Shown here one piece after another: positions 27,427 through 33,607 of a DNA stretch of 64,000 nt. This DNA comes from Actinospica robiniae DSM 44927 (GTDB lineage Bacteria > Actinomycetota > Actinomycetes > Streptomycetales > Catenulisporaceae). Position 1 is the stretch's first letter. Each line of letters starts with the position of its first letter. The position numbers were made by a program, and so were the translations under genes. Under the pieces are notes generated by a model that saw nothing but the letters and a program-made list of their open reading frames with translations, was not told the origin of the DNA and did not search any database. Location of the stretch: positions 307,372-371,371 of the forward strand of contig NZ_KI632511.1 in assembly GCF_000504285.1 (NCBI RefSeq), in the 5' to 3' direction.

Positions 27427-27864
27427 ATGAGCATCCCGCAGAACGACAGCGACCTCGAAGCGGTCATCGACGTGTACCTGGCGCAGTGGAACGAGCCAGA
27501 CCCGGAGCATCGCCGTCAGCTGATACGACGAGTGTGGGCGATCGACGCGGTGCACGTGCTGGTGAACGCCACGAGCGACGTCCGCGAGACCGCCGCCCGC
27601 TTCGCCATCCCCTTCCCACCACTCGTGGTGCAGGGCCACGACGGCCTCGACGCGCGGGTCGGGCGCGCCTACGAGATGTACGTCGCCCCGGGGCAATACC
27701 GTTTCGAGCGAGAGAGCGAGCCGGTCCGGCAGGCCGGCGCGGCGGTGTCGTTCACCTGGGTGATGCGCGACCGGACGGACGGCGGCGTGGCCGGGAGCGG
27801 CTTCGACGTGCTGACCTTCGCCGCCGACGGCCGTATCCGCTCCGACCACCAGTTCGTCGCCTGA
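27427..27864 (+). CDS. NTF2/SnoaL-like protein
   Basis: 145 residues: IDVYLAQWNEPDPEHRRQLI near the start and FDVLTFAADGRIRSDHQF at the end, the usual form of SnoaL-like cone-fold proteins. Probably a small-molecule binding protein or enzyme of unknown substrate. The ATG at 27427 fits the family N-terminus; the frame is open upstream through repeat sequence. Confidence 0.8.
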   Translation: MSIPQNDSDLEAVIDVYLAQWNEPDPEHRRQLIRRVWAIDAVHVLVNATSDVRETAARFAIPFPPLVVQGHDGLDARVGRAYEMYVAPGQYRFERESEPVRQAGAAVSFTWVMRDRTDGGVAGSGFDVLTFAADGRIRSDHQFVA

Positions 27865-27914
27865 CCGCGACGCGGTCGCCATCCGTGGAGAAACCTCGAC
27901 TGACGGAGTATCGA

Positions 27915-28328
27915 ATGAGCGCGCTTTACACCTCGGAAGCCACCGCGACGAACGGCCGGGAGGGCAGAGTCTCGAGCCCTGACGGCCAGATCGACTTGGC
28001 CCTCGCGTTCCCGGTGGAGGCCGGCGGCACCGGCAAGGGCACCAACCCCGAGCAGCTGTTCGCCGCCGGCTACTCGGCCTGCTTCGGCAGTGCGCTTGAC
28101 GCGTCGGCCCGTCAGGCGAAGGTGAACATCAGGGGCACTACCGTCACCGGCGAAGTCACCCTGAACAAGGACGACGACGGCTTCGCCATCTCGGTCGTGC
28201 TGCGGGTCGCCCTGCCGGAGGCCGTGAGCAAGGAGGAGGGCCGCAAGCTCGTCGAGGCGGCCCACCAGGTCTGCCCGTACTCCAAGGCGACGCGCGGCAA
28301 CATCGACGTCGAATTCGTGGTGGAGTAG
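27915..28328 (+). CDS. OsmC/Ohr-family organic hydroperoxide resistance protein
   Basis: 137 residues. Starts MSALYTSEATATNGREGRV. The two peroxidatic/resolving cysteines are in GYSACFGSAL and AAHQVCPYSKATRGN, as in Ohr. These enzymes reduce organic hydroperoxides in the cytoplasm. GGAG lies upstream of ATG 27915. It is 50 bases after the NTF2-like gene and probably co-transcribed with it. Confidence 0.9.
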   Translation: MSALYTSEATATNGREGRVSSPDGQIDLALAFPVEAGGTGKGTNPEQLFAAGYSACFGSALDASARQAKVNIRGTTVTGEVTLNKDDDGFAISVVLRVALPEAVSKEEGRKLVEAAHQVCPYSKATRGNIDVEFVVE

Positions 28329-28351
28329 CCGGCTCCCGCGACCCGCGGCGG

Positions 28352-28807
28352 TCAGTCGGCGCAGGCTGAGGCTGTGACTGTGGCCGCGCGGTCGGCTCCG
28401 GTCGGCCGACAGCAGTCGGTCTGGCCTTCGAGGTCGGGGCGGGCATCGGCGAGGACGGTATAGACCTCCCAGCGCTCGCCGCCGGGGCCGGTGACCCAGA
28501 CCTTGTCCTGCACCGCGTAGCAGCAGGTGGTGTTCTCCTGCACGTCGGTGGCCAGACCTTGTGCGGCCAGACGAGTGACGGCGGCGGCGACCTGTTCGGC
28601 CTCCTCGACCTCGACGCCGAGGTGGTCGAGCCGAGCAGGCTCGTCGCCTTCGTCTTCGATCAGGACCAGCTTGAGCGGGGGCTCGGCGATGGCGAAATTG
28701 GCGTAACCGGGGCGGCGCTTGGCCGGTTCGACGCCGAAGAGCTTGCTGTAGAACGCGATCGAGCCGTCGAGGTCGGATACGCGCAGCGCGAGCTGGACGC
28801 GGGACAT
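28352..28807 (-). CDS. ArsI/CadI-family glyoxalase-fold metalloenzyme
   Basis: 151 residues. VQLALRVSDLDGSIAFYSKL opens the vicinal-oxygen-chelate fold. The ENTTCCYAVQDKVWVTGPGG segment carries the adjacent cysteines typical of ArsI C-As lyases and CadI proteins; another Cys pair (TDCCRP) is near the end. It probably cleaves organoarsenicals or handles metals. It is divergent from the ArsR-like gene, with an operator between them. Confidence 0.85.
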   Translation of the reverse strand: MSRVQLALRVSDLDGSIAFYSKLFGVEPAKRRPGYANFAIAEPPLKLVLIEDEGDEPARLDHLGVEVEEAEQVAAAVTRLAAQGLATDVQENTTCCYAVQDKVWVTGPGGERWEVYTVLADARPDLEGQTDCCRPTGADRAATVTASACAD

Positions 28808-28827
28808 GATGACCGCCCTTCCCTGGG

Positions 28828-28843
28828 ATAGACGGATGTCTAT
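28828..28843. promoter_or_regulatory. ArsR operator candidate
   Basis: Inverted repeat ATAGAC-GGAT-GTCTAT, 20 bases upstream of the ArsI/CadI start. A further ATAGAC half-site lies at about 28881-28886 near the arsR start. Typical location for an ArsR/SmtB repressor site. Confidence 0.6.
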
Positions 28844-28888
28844 GCAACCGACCTTGCCCCATGGATCGATGACTGTCAATATAGACGC

Positions 28889-29283
28889 GTGCCGAAGTCT
28901 GCAGGGTCCGAATCGGGGCTGCCGGTGCTTCCTGTGCTTCCGGCCCCGGCCTGCTGCGCCCCGATGGTGCGCGAGCCGCTGTCCGAGGGCGACGCGAAGT
29001 CGCTGGCCGCCTCGTTCAAAGCGCTCTCGGACCCGGTGCGTCTTCGGCTGCTCTCGCTGATCGCCTCCTTCGAGGGCGGCGAGGCATGCTGTGCGACTTG
29101 ACCGGGCCGTTCGACGTCTCGCAGCCCACGATCAGCCACCACCTGAAGGTGTTGCGCGAAGCCGGGCTGATCGACTCCGAGCGGCGCGGGACCTGGGTGT
29201 ACTACTGGGTGCTGCCCGGCGCGCTCGCCCGACTCGGCTCGCTGCTGGCCGTCGACGACGCAGCGGACGCGGGCGCCCGATGA
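28889..29283 (+). pseudogene. ArsR-family metalloregulator, frameshifted
   Basis: The first frame (28889-29101) encodes the N-terminal half through SLAASFKALSDPVRLRLLSL and EGGEAC, then stops. The second frame (29086-29283) continues with the rest of the winged helix: CDLTGPFDVSQPTISHHLKV then LREAGLIDSERRGTWVYYWV. ArsR proteins normally read ACVCDLTG here, so one base is missing near 29087. An N-terminal Cys pair (PACCAP) and ACxC match the metal-binding sites of this subfamily. It is either a real loss of function, a sequencing error or recoding. Confidence 0.8.
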
Positions 29284-29422
29284 GCCGCTCCGCGAGCCGC
29301 TCGGAAAAGTCCTCGGCGACGAGCGACGATGCTGCCGTAGGGCGGGCGCGCTCGGCGAGCCTGTGGTCGACCGCGACGGCCGCCTGACCGATCATCACAC
29401 CGCCGAGCCGAGGAGCCCGCTC

Positions 29423-30073
29423 ATGAGCCCGACCGACCATCAGCGCCGGCCCGTCTGGCCCCTGATCCATGCCGAGCGGGCCGCTCTGGCCGAGGATCTG
29501 GCGCGGCTGACGGAGCGTCAGTGGGGCACTCAGTCGCTGTGCGACCGGTTCACCGTCCGCGAGGTGCTGGCTCACCTGACCGCGGGAGCCAGTCTCGGCC
29601 CGGCGCGATGGATGGCGGGCGCGCTGCGTTGCCGCTTCGACTTCGACCGGATGAACGCCATGCGACTGGCCGAGCACATGGGCGCCGCCCCGGCCGATAC
29701 GCTCGCCGGCTTCCGCGCGGTGGCTCCCGGCACGACCAAGCCCCTCGTACCTGCGCAGGCGATGCTCGGCGAAGCCATCGTGCACGCCGAGGACATCCGC
29801 CATCCGCTGCGCATCGACCGCGACTATCCCATCAGTACTTTGACCACACTGGCCGATTACTATCAGGGCTCGAACGTGCCCGCTCAGACGAAGGCGCGCA
29901 TCCGCGGCCTGCGACTCGCGGCGACGGACGGGCCCTTCACCACCGGCTCAGGGCCGCTCGTCACCGGCGCGACGCTGCCCTTGATCATGGCTATGGCAGG
30001 CCGCGTGGCCTACTTCGACGAACTCGACGGGGACGGCGCGTCCATCCTGCGCGAGCGCAGCGGTCAGCCGTGA
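29423..30073 (+). CDS. Mycothiol-type maleylpyruvate isomerase N-domain protein
   Basis: 216 residues. It has the DinB-like helical bundle of the TIGR03083 family: AERAALAEDLARLTERQWGT, SLCDRFTVREVLAHLTAGAS and GEAIVHAEDIRHPL. The metal-binding His residues of such proteins fit HLTAG and HAEDIRH. A GAGGAG ribosome binding site precedes ATG 29423. It ends 36 bases before HNH element 2. Confidence 0.8.
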   Translation: MSPTDHQRRPVWPLIHAERAALAEDLARLTERQWGTQSLCDRFTVREVLAHLTAGASLGPARWMAGALRCRFDFDRMNAMRLAEHMGAAPADTLAGFRAVAPGTTKPLVPAQAMLGEAIVHAEDIRHPLRIDRDYPISTLTTLADYYQGSNVPAQTKARIRGLRLAATDGPFTTGSGPLVTGATLPLIMAMAGRVAYFDELDGDGASILRERSGQP

Positions 30074-30364
30074 CCAACTGCGCGGGGTGTGCTGCTACTG
30101 GCTTAGGGCGAGTTGATGATCGACTGGGTGTTGGTGGGGTGTGGTGGCCTCTCGAGTCGGGGTGGTCGTCGCGGTGTGGGCGGCCGCTTCGCGTCGCCCT
30201 GTTTGTCTGACCACCCGCCCACCCGTTGCGTTGGCGGGGTGGGCGGGGGTTTCAAGCTTTCGCCTCCGGCGTGGGCCCTTCTCTCGGAGAGTGTGCCGGG
30301 TTCGTGTGGGTGCTGGCGCCGGCGGGGCGGGCTGTTGTTCGAGATGGTGGGGTTGCGGGTGCGT

Positions 30365-30515
30365 GCTCTCTCCTCGGTCGGTCCCCGGAGGCAATCAGGA
30401 ACCTGCCGGGAGGTCAAGCGGCGGTGGTTTCCGTTGGTGGTGGATTGTGTATGGCGCCGCTTGACCTCCCGGCAGAACCCTGATGGGGCTTCGCCTGCCC
30501 GACCGAGGAGAGAGC
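30365..30515. repeat. Nested double stem, left arm of element 2
   Basis: Outer stem 30365-30381 (GCTCTCTCCTCGGTCGG) pairs perfectly over 17 bases with 30499-30515. Inner stem 30403-30423 pairs perfectly over 21 bases with 30455-30475. Confidence 0.85.
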
Positions 30516-30885
30516 CCACCCCCTAGGGAGTGGTGCGAGCTGCGCTCGGGCCGATTCCCGTCCCGTGGCCTGGTCGCGCTCGGTGCGGAAGAATCCTGCA
30601 TCGCCGTTCTGGGCCGCTGTCTTCTCCTCTACTCCTTCAACGCCGGGGAGCACGCCCGAGTGCCCGGAAATCTCCCATATTTTTTCTTTTCCGGTAAAGG
30701 ACGGATACGCGGTTTTTGTCGGTGATGGCGTCTAGCATGGAAGAGTACGGGGATCGGGGCTTGTGACGGGAGGGTGGTGGACGGGGTGGCTGGTCAGATG
30801 GCGTCGGGAGGGTGGCCGAAAGCGGTGCAGGATTTCCCCTCGGCGTGCGACCGCGCCACACGACTCGAGCACCGGCGCCTTCACA

Positions 30886-31022
30886 CGGGTCGAGGTTCGG
30901 GATGCTCGGACCAGGGCGATGCAGGATCGAGCATCAAGCGTGACCGGAGCACCGAGCCCATCGCACGGATCAAGGGTCGGGATGTTCGGATCCGGGTGAT
31001 GCAGAATCCTTCCGCATCGAGC
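30886..31022. repeat. Direct repeats with GGATCC-type palindromes in element 2
   Basis: Two related units of about 50 bases start near 30886 and 30970. Both read GGTCGGGATG/GTTCGGGATG, then CTCGGACC or TTCGGATCC, then a GATGC...GCATC palindrome (30918-30935 and 30998-31018). They match the palindromes inside the HNH gene of element 1. Confidence 0.6.
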
Positions 31023-31078
31023 GCGGTCGGGCCGGGACTCTGCCTGAGCGCAGCTCGCACCGGACCCTCAGGGGGCGC

Positions 31079-31229
31079 GCTCTCTCCTCGGTCCGGCAGG
31101 CGAAGCCCGATCAGGAACCTGCCGGGAGGTCAAGCGGCGCGATGCAAGATCCAGCATCAACGGGAACCGCCGCCGCTTGAGCTCCCGGCAGGTTCCTGAT
31201 TGCCTCTGGTGCCCGGCCGAGGAGAGAGC
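31079..31229. repeat. Nested double stem, right arm of element 2
   Basis: Outer stem 31079-31091 (GCTCTCTCCTCGG) pairs with 31217-31229. The inner stem is 30 bp with one mismatch: 31110-31139 against 31171-31200. Its loop contains another palindrome, GATGCAAGATCCAGCATC (31141-31158). Confidence 0.85.
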
Positions 31230-31452
31230 ACGCCCCCGGCACCCAACCACCCCGAACCTCAGCCCGCCCCGCCAACCACCCCACCCCACAGACTCCGGCA
31301 TTCTCTCCGAGGGAGGGCCCGCGCCGGAGGCGAGATCTTGAAACCGCAGCCCACCCTGCCAACGCAACGGGTGGGCAGGGTGGGCAAGCGAAACCGTGGG
31401 CGGGAGCGAAGCTCCCTCCCACACCGCGCGGTCACCGCCACCCGACAGGCCA

Positions 31453-31887
31453 CTACGCCCCACCAGCATCCAGCTGATCATCAATTCGCAGTAGAGCGGC
31501 GTCAATGCGGGGGAGCACCTTCGGCCAGCCTCCGCCCATACCCTCGAACGCTGCCTTGCCCATAGGGGTCGCGAGGTTGAAACCGCTGTGGTCGAGCAGC
31601 AGCCGGGTGCCCGCGCCCTCGGGCTCCAGCGTCCAGGTGACGGTGGTGTCCAAGACCCCCTCGGCGAAGCGGTAGCTCAGCCGGTGCTCCGGCTCCACCT
31701 CGACGACCTCGCACTGCTGCCGGCCCCACCCGGCCATGTCGAGGGTGAAGCGGTGTCCGACCACCGGCTTGATGTCGCCGGCCGACCACCAGCGGGCCTG
31801 CAGGTCCGGCTCGGTCAACGCGGCCCAGACCCGGGCGGGCGGGTGGTTGAGCAGCTGCTCGCAGTGAATGGTCCGGGTGTCGGACAT
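31453..31887 (-). CDS. SRPBCC/AHSA1-family protein
   Basis: 144 residues. RTIHCEQLLNHPPARVWAAL and TEPDLQARWW, then RFTLDMAGWG and WTLEPEGAGTRLLLDHSGF, are classic for the AHSA1/START-like ligand-binding fold. It forms an operon with the ArsR-family gene just upstream (3-base gap). Its last residues and TAG stop lie inside the right arm of element 2, so the element has probably replaced its original C-terminus. Confidence 0.88.
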   Translation of the reverse strand: MSDTRTIHCEQLLNHPPARVWAALTEPDLQARWWSAGDIKPVVGHRFTLDMAGWGRQQCEVVEVEPEHRLSYRFAEGVLDTTVTWTLEPEGAGTRLLLDHSGFNLATPMGKAAFEGMGGGWPKVLPRIDAALLRIDDQLDAGGA

Positions 31888-31890
31888 GCC

Positions 31891-32235
31891 TTACTCCTTG
31901 GGGGTATCGGGGTGCTCGTCGAGGGCTGACTCCTCGGCGTCGAGGAAGTCGGCCAGGTCCTGGATGCGCTGCTTCCAGAACCGCTCGAACGGCGTGAGCC
32001 AGTCCTCGACCTCGGCCAGCCGGGCCGCTTCGAGGTGGTAGAAGCGGTGCCGGCCGCGCGGCTCCTCGCGCACGAGTCCGGCGGCCTTGAGCACGGCGAG
32101 GTGCTCGGAGACCGCCGGGCGGCCGAGCGCGAACTCGCCGGCCAGATCGGTCGTGGCCCGCGGCCCGTCGCGCAGGTGCTCGAGGATGCGGCGGCGCACC
32201 GGGTTGGACAGCGCCGCGAAGACGTCGGTGGACAC
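31891..32235 (-). CDS. ArsR-family HTH regulator
   Basis: 114 residues from GTG 32235. Winged helix: VFAALSNPVRRRILEHLRDG then ALGRPAVSEHLAVLKAAGLV and RGRHRFYHLEAARL. This subtype is normally paired with an SRPBCC/AHSA1 gene, as here. No metal-binding Cys motif, so it probably senses something other than a metal. A TCGGGA-GT-TCCCGA palindrome lies 15 bases upstream. Confidence 0.9.
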   Translation of the reverse strand: MSTDVFAALSNPVRRRILEHLRDGPRATTDLAGEFALGRPAVSEHLAVLKAAGLVREEPRGRHRFYHLEAARLAEVEDWLTPFERFWKQRIQDLADFLDAEESALDEHPDTPKE

Positions 32236-32249
32236 GGCTCCACATTAGG

Positions 32250-32263
32250 TCGGGAGTTCCCGA
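32250..32263. promoter_or_regulatory. Operator candidate upstream of ArsR/SRPBCC operon
   Basis: Perfect palindrome TCGGGA-GT-TCCCGA. Two ACGCGT palindromes at 32262-32267 and 32281-32286 flank an A/T-rich stretch (AAATTTATTC) that may be the promoter. Confidence 0.5.
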
Positions 32264-32361
32264 CGCGTCAAATTTATTCGACGCGTTTCCCGGGAGCTCC
32301 CGCGCAAGCCGTCCCGGTCAGGCCGCGTCCCGCGCAAGCCATCCCGCTCAAGCCGTACCGG

Positions 32362-32859
32362 TCAGGACGCCGGCTCGGCGAGGTGCCAGCGCACGATGCA
32401 GAAGCCGTGCTTGATCGCGTTCGCCAGCGCCGCCGGTTCGGGACGTCCGTCCGGGCCCTTCGGCAGCCCGATGAACTTGCTGGCGGCCGGGTTCCCGGCG
32501 GCCATGACCCCGAGCAGCCGGACCACCTCGTCCTGGTCCCGCACGAGTTCCGGAACGGCCTGGTGGTCGCGGCCGCGGATGCGCAGGCGGACCGGGGTGG
32601 TCTCGCGGAGGTTGTACTTCCACTTGCCGCCGCCCGGGGTCAGCAGCACCTCGCCGTCCCTGACGTAGCTCAGCGGCTGCTTGTAGAGCCGGCCGGACTT
32701 GCGCCCGATGATGTAGGCGAGCATGAGCCGGCCGCCGAGCGGCGTGGCCACCGGCAGGCCGAGCACGCGCCGCATGCCGATGTTCGCGGTGTTCATCACC
32801 CGCGCCTGGGCGCGTCGCTTGAACGGCACTTTCGCGCCCGCGGCAGTCTGGTTCGACAT
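32362..32859 (-). CDS. DUF385 / F420-family nitroreductase-like protein
   Basis: 165 residues. Key segments: MLAYIIGRKSGRLYKQPLSY and LLTPGGGKWKYNLRE, then PVRLRIRGRDHQAVPELV, a split-barrel F420-type fold related to but distinct from the protein at 26865. Its gene directly follows marR (1-base gap), so MarR probably controls it. A 30-base direct repeat (CGCGCAAGCC at 32301 and 32331) lies just beyond its end. Confidence 0.82.
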   Translation of the reverse strand: MSNQTAAGAKVPFKRRAQARVMNTANIGMRRVLGLPVATPLGGRLMLAYIIGRKSGRLYKQPLSYVRDGEVLLTPGGGKWKYNLRETTPVRLRIRGRDHQAVPELVRDQDEVVRLLGVMAAGNPAASKFIGLPKGPDGRPEPAALANAIKHGFCIVRWHLAEPAS

Positions 32860-32860
32860 G

Positions 32861-33328
32861 TCACTCTCCTTCTGCGAGCCCCTGCCAGGGCACTGCCGTG
32901 TCCGCGCCGCCGACGTTCGCCACGAGGCGGTCGAGCAGAGCCGAGAGAGCAGCCGCGTCGTTCTCGGTCAGGCCCTGGTGCAGCCTGCTGTTGAACGCCA
33001 TCGCGGCCTCTCGCAGCCTCAGGAACGTCTGCCGGCCCTCTTCGGTCAGCTCCACCACGTGCACCCGCCGGTTCCCCGGATCGCGCTGCCTGGTGATCAG
33101 GCCGCGTTTCTCCAGCGCGTTGAGGTGGTGGGTGAGCGTGGCGTCGGTGACGCCGACCGCCTCGGCCAGCGCCCGCTGGTGCGGCAGGCGGTGGATGGTC
33201 AGGTTCAGCAGGATCAGCCAGACCGGAAGCGTCCCGCCCGCTTGCCCGAGCGCCTCGTCGAAGGCGCGGCTCACGGTGCGGGCCGCCTGGCTCAGCTGAA
33301 GCCCGATCGGGGCCTGGAAGCTCGGCAT
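32861..33328 (-). CDS. MarR-family regulator
   Basis: 155 residues from ATG 33328; a GTG at 33337 in frame is an alternative. Winged helix: LPHQRALAEAVGVTDATLTH and HLNALEKRGLITRQRDPGNR, then RVHVVELTEEGRQ with the beta-wing Arg pair. It forms an operon with the DUF385 gene downstream. Confidence 0.9.
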   Translation of the reverse strand: MPSFQAPIGLQLSQAARTVSRAFDEALGQAGGTLPVWLILLNLTIHRLPHQRALAEAVGVTDATLTHHLNALEKRGLITRQRDPGNRRVHVVELTEEGRQTFLRLREAAMAFNSRLHQGLTENDAAALSALLDRLVANVGGADTAVPWQGLAEGE

Positions 33329-33357
33329 GACGGTCACCCTAGCAGGGCTGGTTGATG

Positions 33358-33370
33358 TCTAACGTTTAGA
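33358..33370. promoter_or_regulatory. MarR operator candidate
   Basis: TCTAA-CGT-TTAGA, a perfect palindrome about 30 bases upstream of the marR start, with another TCTAAGCG half-site right after it. Fits autoregulation. Confidence 0.55.
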
Positions 33371-33565
33371 AGTCTAAGCGTTTGTCATCGAAGGAAGCAA
33401 GCTCGGTGGGCGCAGGCAGAAGGACGCCGTCGGCAGTCGGGGAAAAATATCGATGCTGGCTTGTCATGTAATTGCATATGAGCGCAATATCTTCATGGTC
33501 ATCATCTCCCGGCTCCGACCGAGCTGGCGGTTCATCGGAGGTGTCCGCGGCATGGAAATCGCCCT
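33371..33565. other. Intergenic stretch, no gene seen
   Basis: About 195 bases, locally A/T-richer than the surroundings (GCATATGAGCGCAATATC near 33475). Several short frames run across it but none is supported. Confidence 0.4.
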
Positions 33566-33591
33566 GGGACCCATCCAGCTGGATGGGTCCC
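33566..33591 (-). terminator. Perfect palindrome terminator after GH54 gene
   Basis: A 26-base perfect palindrome with half-site GGGACCCATCCAG. It lies 17 bases past the GH54 stop and would fold into a GC-rich hairpin with a minimal loop. Confidence 0.75.
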
Positions 33592-33607
33592 GGGGCGAAT
33601 CGTTCTG

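Larger units (their letters stand above)
30110..31486. mobile_element. Gene-less derivative of the HNH element
   Basis: About 1.4 kb. Inverted arms of roughly 400 bases (about 30110-30530 and 31070-31486) share the arm design of element 1, including the nested stems, but with different sequence (the inner stem reads CTGCCGGGAGGTC rather than CTGCCGGGGGTGC). The end sequence TTGATGATC occurs in opposite orientation on both sides. The interior keeps an ATACGCGGTTTTTGTCGG block resembling the region upstream of the HNH gene in element 1, then short palindromes, but no HNH frame. It is a decayed or non-autonomous copy. It lies between two converging genes. Confidence 0.7.

Noticed and set aside
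30103-31505. Open frames in element 2
   Set aside because: Mirror-image translations of the inverted arms, without HNH or DUF222 motifs.
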